Shown here piece by piece: positions 7,181-15,778 of a DNA stretch of 17,036 nt. The notes under the pieces were generated by a model. It was not told where the DNA came from. It ran no database searches and saw nothing but the letters and a program-made list of their open reading frames with translations. The position numbers and the translations under genes were made by a program. Position 1 is the first letter of the stretch. Each line of letters opens with the position of its first letter. The stretch is from an uncultured Roseburia sp. (GTDB taxonomy: Bacteria > Bacillota > Clostridia > Lachnospirales > Lachnospiraceae). Location of the stretch: the NCBI GenBank assembly GCA_905206195.1, contig CAJLGN010000003.1:1-17036 (forward strand), given 5' to 3'.

Positions 7181-10030
7181 ATGAAAAAAACGAGTGAAAG
7201 AAAATATATCAAAATTAGGGGTGCCAATGAGCACAATCTGAAAAATATCGACGTAGATATTCCAAGGGAGGCGTTTGTCGTCCTGACGGGGCTCTCAGGT
7301 TCGGGAAAATCTTCACTTGCATTTGACACAATCTATGCGGAGGGGCAGAGGCGCTACATGGAATCGCTCTCCTCCTATGCGAGACAGTTTTTGGGGCAGA
7401 TGGAAAAGCCGAATGTGGAGAAAATTGAGGGATTGTCCCCGGCGATTTCCATTGACCAGAAATCCACGAACCGCAACCCTCGTTCCACTGTGGGAACTGT
7501 CACAGAAATCTACGATTACTTTCGCCTTCTCTACGCGCGGATTGGTATTCCGCACTGTCCCAAGTGCGGAAAAGAGATCAAAAAACAGACTGTGGACCAG
7601 ATGGTGGATCAGATCATGGCACTGCCGGATCGGACGAAGATTCAGCTTCTTGCCCCGGTCGTGCGTGGGCGCAAGGGCGAGCATGTAAAGCTTTTCGAGC
7701 AGGCAAAGCGGAGCGGCTACGTGCGTGTCATCGTGGACGGGAATATGTATGAGCTGACCGAGGAAATCAAGTTGGAGAAGAATAAAAAGCACAACATTGA
7801 GATCGTGGTGGATCGTCTGATGGTGAAAGAGGGCATCGAGAAGCGCCTTGCAGATTCCATCGAAAATGTGTTGGAGCTTGCGGAAGGTCTCATGACCGTG
7901 GACGCGGGGGATGGGGAGATGATCCAGTTCTCGGAGAGTTTTTCCTGCCCGGATTGTGGGATCAGCGTCAATGAGGTGGAGCCGCGGAGTTTTTCATTTA
8001 ACAACCCGTTTGGCGCCTGCCCGACCTGCTTTGGTCTGGGATATAAGATGGAATTTGACGAGGATCTGATGATTCCGGATAAGCGTTTGTCCATCGCGGA
8101 GGGAGCGATTCAGGTTATGGGATGGCAGTCCTGCACGGATCCGTCCAGTTTTACCTACGCGATTTTGAGGGCGCTTTCAGCAGAGTACCATTTTTCGCTG
8201 GAGACGCCCTATGTGGACTATCCAGAAGAAGTCAAGCGTGTGCTGATTCACGGAACGAACGGAAGGGAAGTGCAGGTTCAATATAAGGGCGCGCGGGGAG
8301 AGGGAGTGTACGCGGTGGCGTTTGAGGGTTTGATTCGCAACGTACAGCGCCGCTACCGCGAGACCGGATCTGACACTATGAAGCAGGAATACGAGCAGTT
8401 CATGCGTATCACACCGTGTGAGGAATGCAAAGGGCAGCGGTTGAAAAAGGAGTCGCTTGCAGTGACGGTCGCTGACAAGAATATTTTTCAGATGACCAAC
8501 ATGTCGGTGAAGAATCTGAACGCGTTTCTGGAAAAGATGGAGCTTCATGCGCAGCAGCAGGTGATCGGTGACCAGATTTTAAAGGAGATCCGTGCGAGGG
8601 TCGGCTTTTTGAATAAGGTCGGACTGGATTACCTGTCGCTCTCCCGCGCGACCGGCACGCTCTCCGGCGGGGAGGCGCAGCGCATACGTCTCGCAACGCA
8701 GATCGGCTCCGGTTTGGTCGGTGTTGCATATATTTTAGATGAACCGTCCATCGGTCTGCATCAGCGCGACAATGACAAGCTCCTGAGCGCGTTGAAAAAT
8801 CTCAAAGAGCTTGGGAATACACTGATCGTGGTTGAGCATGACGAGGATACCATGATGGCGGCAGACTATATTGTGGACATCGGACCTGGAGCTGGCTCCC
8901 ACGGTGGAGAAGTCGTTGCGTGTGGCACTGCGCAGGAGATTATGAAGAATAAAAACTCCGTCACGGGGGCGTATTTGAGCGGCAGGATTCAGATTCTAGT
9001 GCCTCGGGAGCGCAGAGAGCCGACCGGTTATCTGACGATCAAGGGAGCGCGCGAGAATAATTTGAAAAATATTGATGTGAAGATTCCACTCGGAATTATG
9101 ACCTGTATCACGGGTGTATCCGGATCTGGAAAAAGCTCCTTGACCAACGAGATCCTCTATAAGCGCCTTGCCAGGGACCTAAACCGCGCGCGTTGTATTC
9201 CGGGACTTCACGATGAGATTCTGGGGATGGAAGCGCTCGATAAGGTCATCGATATTGACCAGTCTCCGATCGGCAGGACACCTCGTTCCAACCCGGCGAC
9301 CTACACCGGTGTCTTCGACATGATCCGCGATCTCTTTGCGGCTACGCCGGACGCCAAAGCGAAGGGGTACAAGAAGGGGCGCTTCAGTTTCAACGTCAAG
9401 GGAGGGCGCTGTGAGGCCTGCTCCGGGGATGGTATTTTAAAGATTGAGATGCATTTTTTGCCGGATGTGTATGTGCCGTGTGAGGTGTGTGACGGAAAGC
9501 GCTACAACCGTGAGACGCTGGAGGTGAAGTACAAGGGCAAGAGCATCTATGACGTGCTGAATATGACGGTGGAGGAGGCGCTGGAATTTTTCAAAAATGT
9601 TCCGTCCATCCACCGCAAAATCCAGACGCTCTACGATGTAGGCCTGTCTTACGTGAAGCTGGGACAGCCGTCCACGGAGCTCTCCGGCGGGGAGGCGCAG
9701 CGCATCAAGCTCGCAACGGAGCTTTCCAAGCGAAGCACCGGAAAGACGATTTATATCCTGGACGAACCGACGACAGGACTACACTTTGCGGATGTCCACA
9801 AGCTGATTGAGATTTTAAGGCGCCTGTCGGAGGGGGGCAATACGGTGGTTGTGATTGAACACAATCTGGACGTCATCAAGACAGCGGACTATATTATCGA
9901 TGTGGGGCCGGAGGGCGGAGACGGCGGTGGAACTATCATCGCACAGGGGACGCCCGAGGAGGTGGCGGAGAATCCCAAGTCTTACACCGGGCAGTATGTG
10001 AAGCGATATCTCGAAAAAGAGGAAGTATAG
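7181..10030 (+). CDS. uvrA: Excinuclease ABC subunit A (UvrA)
   Basis: The 949-residue UvrA is the ABC-type ATPase that dimerises, scans DNA for distorting lesions and hands them to UvrB. It carries two ATPase modules. The first has Walker [10 protein letters not shown] (37-45) and signature LSGGEAQR from 494, followed by [10 protein letters not shown]. The second has Walker [10 protein letters not shown] (645-653) and signature LSGGEAQR from 834, followed by [10 protein letters not shown]. Zinc-binding cysteine pairs are visible at CPKC (126-129), in CPDCG...CPTCFGLG, and in CEACSGDG...CEVCDG, as expected for the three zinc sites. The length is normal. The start at 7181 has a modest AGAAAGAAG site. 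The gene is translated as the second member of uvrBA and is followed by a terminator. Certain assignment. Confidence 0.98.
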   Translation: MKKTSERKYIKIRGANEHNLKNIDVDIPREAFVVLTGLSGSGKSSLAFDTIYAEGQRRYMESLSSYARQFLGQMEKPNVEKIEGLSPAISIDQKSTNRNPRSTVGTVTEIYDYFRLLYARIGIPHCPKCGKEIKKQTVDQMVDQIMALPDRTKIQLLAPVVRGRKGEHVKLFEQAKRSGYVRVIVDGNMYELTEEIKLEKNKKHNIEIVVDRLMVKEGIEKRLADSIENVLELAEGLMTVDAGDGEMIQFSESFSCPDCGISVNEVEPRSFSFNNPFGACPTCFGLGYKMEFDEDLMIPDKRLSIAEGAIQVMGWQSCTDPSSFTYAILRALSAEYHFSLETPYVDYPEEVKRVLIHGTNGREVQVQYKGARGEGVYAVAFEGLIRNVQRRYRETGSDTMKQEYEQFMRITPCEECKGQRLKKESLAVTVADKNIFQMTNMSVKNLNAFLEKMELHAQQQVIGDQILKEIRARVGFLNKVGLDYLSLSRATGTLSGGEAQRIRLATQIGSGLVGVAYILDEPSIGLHQRDNDKLLSALKNLKELGNTLIVVEHDEDTMMAADYIVDIGPGAGSHGGEVVACGTAQEIMKNKNSVTGAYLSGRIQILVPRERREPTGYLTIKGARENNLKNIDVKIPLGIMTCITGVSGSGKSSLTNEILYKRLARDLNRARCIPGLHDEILGMEALDKVIDIDQSPIGRTPRSNPATYTGVFDMIRDLFAATPDAKAKGYKKGRFSFNVKGGRCEACSGDGILKIEMHFLPDVYVPCEVCDGKRYNRETLEVKYKGKSIYDVLNMTVEEALEFFKNVPSIHRKIQTLYDVGLSYVKLGQPSTELSGGEAQRIKLATELSKRSTGKTIYILDEPTTGLHFADVHKLIEILRRLSEGGNTVVVIEHNLDVIKTADYIIDVGPEGGDGGGTIIAQGTPEEVAENPKSYTGQYVKRYLEKEEV

Positions 10031-10040
10031 AGAACGAGAA

Positions 10041-10097
10041 GCGAGGGCATTTCCAAACACTTTTGTGGGAGGAGGATGCTCTCGCAGTTTATTTTTA
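10041..10097 (+). terminator. Terminator after uvrA
   Basis: Arms GCGAGGGCAT (10041-10050) and ATGCTCTCGC (10076-10085) pair over 10 bp with one G-U. The loop is 25 nt and can partly pair internally. The stem is followed by a U-rich tail (10088-10097), 10 bp after the uvrA stop. Confidence 0.7.
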
Positions 10098-10148
10098 TGA
10101 AGAAATTCTTATTTTTTTTGAAAAACCCGTATCTGAGAAAAAAAGCCT

Positions 10149-10176
10149 TTGAAAAATCCCATTTTTTGTATATAAT
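10149..10176 (+). promoter_or_regulatory. Sigma-A-type promoter for the mbl-like gene
   Basis: TTGAAA (10149-10154) and TATAAT (10171-10176) are separated by 16 bp, a near-consensus vegetative promoter in an AT-rich stretch. The start would be near 10183, leaving a leader of about 107 nt. That leader holds a perfect 7-bp dyad GGAAGAA-GA-TTCTTCC at 10231-10246. The -35 sits in a repeat TTTGAAAAATCCC (10148-10160), which resembles TTTGAAAAACCC at 10117-10128, 31 bp upstream. Confidence 0.7.
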
Positions 10177-10289
10177 GGTACTGTATATGTAAAAATATGA
10201 TTAAATGCATTTCTATGTCCATTTTGATGCGGAAGAAGATTCTTCCTATAGATGAATACTGGTAGAGAATGAAAGGGGCAAATTAAAAA

Positions 10290-11285
10290 ATGATGGGTAC
10301 AGATATTGGTATTGATCTCGGTACTGCGAGTATATTGGTTTACATTAAAGGCAAGGGGGTCGTGCTAAAGGAGCCGTCTGTGGTGGCTTTTGACCGCGAC
10401 ACCAACAAGATAAAGGCGATCGGGGAGGAGGCCCGACTGATGCTCGGAAGGACACCGGGCAATATCGTGGCAGTCAGACCGCTGAGGCAGGGAGTCATCT
10501 CCGATTACACCGTCACAGAGAAGATGATTAAGTATTTTATCCAGAAAGCGCTCGGAAAGAAGACATTCCGCAAGCCCCGCATCAGCGTTTGTGTGCCCAG
10601 CGGTGTGACGGAGGTGGAGAAGAAGGCGGTCGAGGATGCAACCTACCAGGCGGGGGCCAGAGAAGTGGCCATCATCGAGGAACCAATTGCTGCAGCGATC
10701 GGAGCCGGGATTGATATCTCAAGACCCTGCGGCAATATGATTGTCGATATCGGGGGAGGAACTGCAGACATTGCGGTTATTTCTCTGGGAGGGTCGGTTG
10801 TCAGTACTTCCATCAAGATCGCTGGGGATGATTTTGACGAGGCGATCGTCCGGTATATGAGAAAGAAGCACAATCTTTTGATTGGTGAGCGGACTGCGGA
10901 GGATATCAAGATTAAAATTGGAAGCTGTTTCCCGCTGGCGCAGAATGAGACCATGGATGTCCGAGGGCGCAATCTGGTGACGGGACTTCCGAAAACGGTG
11001 TCAGTGTCGTCCGAGGAGACGGAGGAGGCGCTTAGGGAGCCGACCCTGCAGATTGTGGAGGCGGTGCATTCTGTGTTGGAGAAAACCCCTCCTGAGCTGG
11101 CGGCTGATGTGGCCGACCGCGGAATTGTTCTGACGGGCGGGGGAGCGCTGCTTCGCGGGCTCGAGGAACTGATCGAGGACAAGACGGGAATCAACACGAT
11201 GACAGCGGAGGAGCCGATGACCTGTGTTGCGATTGGAACCGGAAAGTTTGTAGAATTTTTAGCTGGAAAGCGCGATGACGATTAA
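10290..11285 (+). CDS. mbl: MreB/Mbl-family actin-like rod-shape protein
   Basis: The 331-residue protein belongs to the bacterial actins that polymerise on the inner membrane face and position the side-wall peptidoglycan machinery. Actin-fold motifs are present: phosphate-1 DLGTAS (9-14), the EEP segment (130-132), phosphate-2 DIGGGTAD (153-160), and the adenosine motif TGGG (282-285). Length is normal for the family. MreB, Mbl and MreBH are hard to tell apart by eye. The symbol mbl is chosen because the gene directly precedes flhO- and flhP-like rod genes, the order found at mbl in B. subtilis, and because no mreC or mreD follows. Two ATGs stand in tandem (10290 and 10293), and GAAAGGGG at 10271-10278 serves either. 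Its stop codon TAA (11283-11285) forms part of the -35 of the downstream sigma-D promoter. Family certain, paralogue likely. Confidence 0.9.
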   Translation: MMGTDIGIDLGTASILVYIKGKGVVLKEPSVVAFDRDTNKIKAIGEEARLMLGRTPGNIVAVRPLRQGVISDYTVTEKMIKYFIQKALGKKTFRKPRISVCVPSGVTEVEKKAVEDATYQAGAREVAIIEEPIAAAIGAGIDISRPCGNMIVDIGGGTADIAVISLGGSVVSTSIKIAGDDFDEAIVRYMRKKHNLLIGERTAEDIKIKIGSCFPLAQNETMDVRGRNLVTGLPKTVSVSSEETEEALREPTLQIVEAVHSVLEKTPPELAADVADRGIVLTGGGALLRGLEELIEDKTGINTMTAEEPMTCVAIGTGKFVEFLAGKRDDD

Positions 11286-11309
11286 GTTTTTATAGAAATA
11301 TGCCGATAT
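11283..11309 (+). promoter_or_regulatory. Sigma-D (FliA-type) promoter for flagellar rod genes
   Basis: TAAG (11283-11286), 15 bp, then GCCGATAT (11302-11309) match the sigma-D consensus TAAA-N15-GCCGATAT with a single change in the -35. The first three bases of the -35 are the mbl stop codon. The predicted start near 11316 falls inside the palindrome TATAGATCTATA (11307-11318). A flagellar rod gene lies immediately downstream, so the context fits. Some readthrough from mbl is also likely, as no terminator intervenes. Confidence 0.8.
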
Positions 11310-11318
11310 AGATCTATA
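11307..11318. repeat. 12-bp perfect palindrome over the sigma-D start site
   Basis: TATAGATCTATA is a perfect palindrome that overlaps the last three bases of the sigma-D -10 and the predicted start point. It could be an operator that modulates the flagellar promoter, or chance in an AT-rich gap. Confidence 0.35.
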
Positions 11319-11347
11319 GATTTATGCACAGAAGAAGGAGCAGGCTT

Positions 11348-12142
11348 ATGGTAAAGGGATTGTATACAGCGTATACAGGAATGATAAACGAGCAGAGAAG
11401 GCTAGATGTCCTTTCAAACAACCTGGCCAACGCCGATACGAACGGCTACAAGAAGGAGGGAACTACGTCGCAGACATTTGCGGATGAGCTGGCGATCAAG
11501 ATTAAGGATACCTCCCACTATAGTATGCCAAAGAGACTTGGCGGTATGAGCATGGGGGTTCATATCGGGGAGACTTATACGGATTATGCACAGGGCAATT
11601 TTAAAGTGACGGATAACAGCACGGATTTTGCTCTGGGCGGGAATGGCTTTTTTGCGATTGCGTTTACGGACAAACAGGGAAATGCTTCTGTGAAATATAC
11701 GAGGGACGGCGCGTTCATCGTGAATAATCAGGGATATCTGGTGACCAAGGACGGAGACTTTGTGCTGAATATGAACGATGCCATGAATGGCAATGTCAAC
11801 GGAAGGATCCAGGTCAACCCGAATCTGAAGATTGCGGTGGATGAGTTTGGCAACATCTATCAGAACGATGTGATGGTTGCGAATATCGGATTCGTGGACG
11901 TCCAGGATTACAACTACCTCGCGAAGTACGGTGAGAATCTCTATGATCTGGTTGAGGGCGGAACAATCGTCGCTTCCGATGCGAAAGTGGAGCAGGGCAT
12001 GATCGAGGCGTCGAATGTCAACGTCGTGTCGGAGATGGTTGATATGATTACTATCACCAGGGCATACCAGGCAGGACAGAAAATCATTAACGCAGTGGAT
12101 GAGACTTTAGATAAAGCAGTGAATCAGGTTGGGGCTGTATAG
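11348..12142 (+). CDS. flhO: Flagellar basal-body rod protein (FlhO/FlgF-FlgG family)
   Basis: The 264-residue protein has the N-terminal flagellar rod motif GLYTAYTGM...RLDVLSNNLANADTNGYKKE (residues 4-38) and the C-terminal heptad helix SNVNVVSEMVDMITITRAYQAGQKIINAVDETL. These two ends pair as coiled coils in rod and hook subunits. The middle is the variable domain. In B. subtilis FlhO and FlhP make the distal rod and are needed for hook growth, and they lie next to mbl as here. Proteins of this type are exported by the flagellar type III apparatus without a cleaved signal, and none is seen. The ATG at 11348 is preferred over the upstream ATG at 11324 because AAGGAG lies at 11335-11340 and the family N-terminus begins there. 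Some annotations would call it flgF or flgG. Confidence 0.9.
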   Translation: MVKGLYTAYTGMINEQRRLDVLSNNLANADTNGYKKEGTTSQTFADELAIKIKDTSHYSMPKRLGGMSMGVHIGETYTDYAQGNFKVTDNSTDFALGGNGFFAIAFTDKQGNASVKYTRDGAFIVNNQGYLVTKDGDFVLNMNDAMNGNVNGRIQVNPNLKIAVDEFGNIYQNDVMVANIGFVDVQDYNYLAKYGENLYDLVEGGTIVASDAKVEQGMIEASNVNVVSEMVDMITITRAYQAGQKIINAVDETLDKAVNQVGAV

Positions 12143-12161
12143 AATTGGAGGTAACTGAGCT

Positions 12162-12980
12162 ATGATGAGAGCACTTTATACTGGGGCGACCGGAATGCTT
12201 GCACAGCAGGCAAATGTCGACAATATTTCGAATAATCTCGCCAACGTAAATACGGTTGGTTACAAGCAGCAGAAGACGGAATTTAAATCCCTTTTATATC
12301 AAACTATTCAGACGAGAACCACAACGGCCAACGGGGAGCAGAAGCCGATCCCGGCGCAGGTCGGACTCGGCACGCGCGTGGCGTCAAACACTGCCATTTA
12401 CAAGCAGGGAGCGCTCCTGGCGAGCGAGAGTAATACGGACTTTGCGATTGTCGGCGACGGATTCTTTTCGGTGCGCGGCGCGGACGGTCAGAATTACTTC
12501 ACGAGAGCCGGCAATTTTACATGGGCGATGGGTCCAAACGGAGCGGTGACTCTGACCACCACAGACGGATATATGGTGCTCGACACGAACAATAACCCCA
12601 TCGTCCTTCCCGCGGGGATAAGCTCCGGAAATGTGGAGGTGGCCACGAATGGAGGCTTTGGTTACAAGAACGCGCAGGGCGTCTATGTGAACATGAACCA
12701 GACCATCGGTCTCCACCAGTTCAACAACCCGGGCGGTCTGGAGAGAATTGGGGACAACCTTTTGGCAGTCACAAACGCATCTGGACCGGCGTTGAATGAG
12801 GCCAATAATGCAGGGTTGATCCGAAGCCAGGTGCGCCAGAGCTATCTGGAGGGATCCAATGTCCAGGTTGCAGACGAGATGGTGAATTTGGTTATCGCAC
12901 AGCGCGCGTACCAGCTCAATTCCAAGGCGATTACGGCATCCGACGAGATGTTGGAGCAGGCGAATGCACTGAGAAGATAG
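12162..12980 (+). CDS. flhP: Flagellar distal rod protein (FlhP/FlgG family)
   Basis: The 272-residue protein starts with the rod signature RALYTGATGMLAQQANVDNISNNLANVNTVGYKQQKTEF and ends with the FlgG-type helix SNVQVADEMVNLVIAQRAYQLNSKAITASDEMLEQANALRR. It also has the SNTDFAIVGDGFFSV segment typical of FlgG. It should form the distal rod, the drive shaft joining the MS ring to the hook, together with the gene product before it. The start at 12162 has GGAGGT at 12147-12152; a second ATG follows immediately at 12165. The gene begins 19 bp after the previous stop, so the two are surely co-transcribed from the sigma-D promoter. flgG is an equally valid name. Confidence 0.93.
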   Translation: MMRALYTGATGMLAQQANVDNISNNLANVNTVGYKQQKTEFKSLLYQTIQTRTTTANGEQKPIPAQVGLGTRVASNTAIYKQGALLASESNTDFAIVGDGFFSVRGADGQNYFTRAGNFTWAMGPNGAVTLTTTDGYMVLDTNNNPIVLPAGISSGNVEVATNGGFGYKNAQGVYVNMNQTIGLHQFNNPGGLERIGDNLLAVTNASGPALNEANNAGLIRSQVRQSYLEGSNVQVADEMVNLVIAQRAYQLNSKAITASDEMLEQANALRR

Positions 12981-13005
12981 ATTGGCTGACCGGGAGGAGA
13001 AATAG

Positions 13006-13365
13006 ATGAGTATTTCGTTAGACAGCGTTTCGGCGATGATGAATACAACGCAGAGCAATATGGCGGCGAACAATGCAGCGTCCATGAAAAGTTTCGTCAA
13101 CGGGTTGTCCTCGGAGTCTTCGGAGGAAGAGTTGATGCAGGTGTGTAAGGATTTTACCTCCTATTTTGTGGAGGAGATCTTAAAGGAAGTCAAAGAAAAT
13201 ATGACGATGGAGGACGAGGAGGGAGATTCCTCTCTGAAGACGTTGACTGACTTCCATATGGACAGCGCGATTCAGGTGATTGCGGGTGAGGTGATAGATC
13301 AGGTGGGTGGAAGTTTTACGCAGCAGCTGTATGAGCAGATGAAACGCAATTACAATATCGATTAG
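13006..13365 (+). CDS. flgJ: FlgJ N-terminal-type rod-binding protein, without muramidase domain
   Basis: The 119-residue product matches the rod-binding (rod cap) domain of FlgJ: a disordered start, then EEELMQVCKDFTSYFVEEILKEVKENM and a C-terminal segment FHMDSAIQVIAGEVIDQVGGSFTQQLYEQMKR. In enterobacteria FlgJ is about 300 residues and adds a C-terminal muramidase that opens the peptidoglycan for the rod. Here the protein ends after the cap domain, so the wall opening must be done by another enzyme. Single-domain forms are known in several phyla. The start at 13006 has GGGAGGAG at 12992-12999. It lies 25 bp after flhP as the last gene of the flagellar operon, ahead of a strong terminator. 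Confidence 0.82.
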   Translation: MSISLDSVSAMMNTTQSNMAANNAASMKSFVNGLSSESSEEELMQVCKDFTSYFVEEILKEVKENMTMEDEEGDSSLKTLTDFHMDSAIQVIAGEVIDQVGGSFTQQLYEQMKRNYNID

Positions 13366-13433
13366 TATGTCGTACATAGCGGGCTGCCCGTTGGCGGGTT
13401 TGCTTTGCTGAAAATGAAATTGAATAGATTCAT

Positions 13434-13470
13434 ACAAGAAAAACCTTGAGTTCCTCAAGGTTTTTCTTGT
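13434..13470. terminator. Bidirectional terminator after flgJ (17-bp perfect stem)
   Basis: Arms 13434-13450 and 13454-13470 are perfectly complementary over 17 bp around a 3-nt TTC loop. The stem contains an A5/T5 block next to CCTTGAG/CTCAAGG, so the hairpin ends in a U-rich stretch in both directions. It closes the mbl-flhO-flhP-flgJ unit. Confidence 0.92.
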
Positions 13471-13475
13471 ATTAT
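13446..13475 (+). promoter_or_regulatory. Candidate recD2 promoter overlapping the terminator
   Basis: TTGAGT (13446-13451) and TATTAT (13470-13475) are separated by 18 bp. The -35 lies in the loop-side of the terminator stem. The start would be near 13482, about 38 nt before the TTG start of recD2. Confidence 0.45.
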
Positions 13476-13519
13476 GGGAAAGGGATTCTATCTTAATTTA
13501 CAGAGAGCAGGGAAATGAT

Positions 13520-15721
13520 TTGGAAAAATTAACAGGATATGTGGAACATATCATATACAGAAATGCGGACAATGGATATACAGTGTTAGGTCTGGTGAGC
13601 GGTGAGGAGGAAGTCACTTGCGTGGGCATTTTTTCGGCGATTGCCGAGGGGGAGAACATCGAAGCTGAGGGGGATTACACGGAACATCCGACTTATGGGA
13701 AACAGTTTAAGGTGGAACGCTTTGAGGAGAAGGCGCCTGAGGACGAGGAGGCAATTGAGCGCTACCTTGGCTCCGGTGCGATCCGGGGAATCGGTCTGGC
13801 ACTCGCGGCGCGCATTGTGCGGCGATTTAAGGAGGATACGTTCCGGGTCATCGAGGAGGAGCCGGAGCGTCTGGCTGAGATCAAGGGGATCAGCGAGCGC
13901 AAGGCGATGGAGATCGCAGATCAGGTCAATGAAAAAAGAGATTTGCGGCAGGCGATGATTTTTTTGCAGCAATACGGGATTACAATGAACCTGGCGGTAA
14001 AAGTGTATCACGCGTACGGACAGGAAGTTTACGGCATTATCAAGGAGAACCCTTATCGGTTGGCGGATGATATCGATGGAGTTGGGTTCCGCACGGCGGA
14101 CGAGATTGCAACGCGCGTGGGAATCCGTATGGATTCCGATTTTCGCATCCGAAGTGGAATTTTGTACATTTTGCTCCAGGCCACCGGAGAGGGGCATACA
14201 TACCTCCCGGAGGATGAGCTGACGGGGCGTGCGGAGCGCATGCTTGAGGTCGCGGCAGAGCAGATTGAGAAGCAGTATATGGATCTCGCCATTGAGAGGA
14301 AGATCATTTTAAAGCAGGCAGATGGGGGGATGGCGCAGATTTACGCAGCGTCCTTCTATTACATGGAAGCGAACACAGCAGCGATGTTAAAGCAGCTCAA
14401 TGTAAATTATGATGTGCCGGATATCGAGATTGAGCAGCGCATCCGGGGCATTGAAAAGCAGACGGGAATGGTCCTCGACGAGCATCAGGTGACAGCGGTA
14501 AAGGAGGCGGTGCGGAACGGACTCTTGATTATCACAGGAGGTCCTGGAACAGGGAAGACAACGACGATCAATACCATCATCAAATATTTTGAGATGGAGG
14601 GGATGGATATTTTTCTGGCAGCTCCGACTGGTCGGGCGGCGAAGCGGATGAGCGAGACGACTGGATTTGAGGCGCGCACGGTGCACCGTATGTTGGAGCT
14701 CTCCGGCGGAGCGGAGGGTGGCGCCGGATTTGAGCGGAATGAGCAGAACCCGCTTGAGACGGATGTCATCATCATTGATGAAATGTCTATGGTCGACATC
14801 ACGCTGATGCACTCCCTTTTGAAGGCGATCGCGGTGGGGACGCGCCTGATTCTGGTGGGGGATGTGAACCAGCTGCCGAGCGTCGGGCCGGGCAGTGTCC
14901 TAAAAGATATCATCCGTTCGAACACCTGCAATGTGGTGCGGCTGACAAAGATTTTTCGTCAGTCATCCACCAGTGATATTATCGTCAATGCCCACAAGAT
15001 CAACGAGGGAGAAGAGGTGACGCTGGATAATCAGAGTATGGATTTCTTTTTCCTGAAACGCTACGATGCAGATATAATTATAAACGTGGTTTTACAGCTT
15101 GTTAAGCAGAAACTTCCAAAGTTTGTGGACGCCACACCCTACGATATTCAGGTACTTACGCCAATGAGGAAGGGACTTCTCGGCGTGGAGCGGCTAAATG
15201 GAATTTTGCAGCAGTATCTGAATCCTCCGATGCGCGACAAGGTGGAAAAGGAGCACGGGGCAATTCTGTTTCGGGAGGGCGATAAGGTCATGCAGACCAG
15301 GAATAACTACCAGCTTGCGTGGGAAATCAACACCAAATTTGGGCTCTGTGTGGACAAAGGGATGGGGGTTTTTAACGGGGATATGGGAGTTATCCGACAA
15401 ATCAATGACTTTGCTGAGACGATGACAGTGGAGTTTGACGAGGGGAGGATGGTGGAATATCCCTACAAGCTTTTAGACGAGCTGGAGCTGGCGTATGCTA
15501 TCACCATTCACAAGTCGCAGGGAAGTGAATATCCGGCCGTCGTGATTCCGCTGCTCCAAGGACCTTCCATGCTCATGAACCGGAATCTGCTCTACACGGC
15601 GGTCACGCGCGCCAGAAAGTGTGTGACACTGGTTGGAAACGAGGCGACATTTGCGCAGATGGTGCAGAATACGTCACAGCAGAAGCGGTACAGTGGGCTG
15701 TGCGAGAGGCTGGCGGAGTAG
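13520..15721 (+). CDS. recD2: ATP-dependent DNA helicase RecD2 (YrrC-like)
   Basis: The 733-residue protein is a 5'-3' SF1B helicase of the RecD2 type, which works without RecBC in recombination, replication-fork and mismatch-linked repair. The N-terminal region has an OB-like start (LTGYVEHIIYRNADNGYTVL), then helix-hairpin-helix repeats around IRGIGLALAARIV and LAEIKGISERKA (about 88-140), the feature that separates RecD2 from RecD1. Helicase motifs follow: Walker A GGPGTGKTT (340-348), IIDEMSMVD (D420-E421), GDVNQLPSVGPG, LTKIFRQS, and near the end AITIHKSQGSEYPAVVIPL and LYTAVTRAR. The start is the TTG at 13520: the nearby ATG at 13515 is in another frame and stops after five codons, while the family N-terminus begins at the TTG. 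The ribosome binding site (CAGGGA, 13508-13513) is weak, so translation may be low. Confidence 0.96.
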   Translation: MEKLTGYVEHIIYRNADNGYTVLGLVSGEEEVTCVGIFSAIAEGENIEAEGDYTEHPTYGKQFKVERFEEKAPEDEEAIERYLGSGAIRGIGLALAARIVRRFKEDTFRVIEEEPERLAEIKGISERKAMEIADQVNEKRDLRQAMIFLQQYGITMNLAVKVYHAYGQEVYGIIKENPYRLADDIDGVGFRTADEIATRVGIRMDSDFRIRSGILYILLQATGEGHTYLPEDELTGRAERMLEVAAEQIEKQYMDLAIERKIILKQADGGMAQIYAASFYYMEANTAAMLKQLNVNYDVPDIEIEQRIRGIEKQTGMVLDEHQVTAVKEAVRNGLLIITGGPGTGKTTTINTIIKYFEMEGMDIFLAAPTGRAAKRMSETTGFEARTVHRMLELSGGAEGGAGFERNEQNPLETDVIIIDEMSMVDITLMHSLLKAIAVGTRLILVGDVNQLPSVGPGSVLKDIIRSNTCNVVRLTKIFRQSSTSDIIVNAHKINEGEEVTLDNQSMDFFFLKRYDADIIINVVLQLVKQKLPKFVDATPYDIQVLTPMRKGLLGVERLNGILQQYLNPPMRDKVEKEHGAILFREGDKVMQTRNNYQLAWEINTKFGLCVDKGMGVFNGDMGVIRQINDFAETMTVEFDEGRMVEYPYKLLDELELAYAITIHKSQGSEYPAVVIPLLQGPSMLMNRNLLYTAVTRARKCVTLVGNEATFAQMVQNTSQQKRYSGLCERLAE

Positions 15722-15778
15722 GTTCTGATTTCGGCCTGTTGAGAGACTGCTGTTAGCTGGTTGCGGGAGGTGGAGGAG

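Noticed and set aside
13381..13410. GC-rich short hairpins (GCCCG/CGGG) after flgJ as a first terminator
   Set aside because: The stems are only 4-5 bp and compete with each other, and the 17-bp hairpin just downstream is far stronger.
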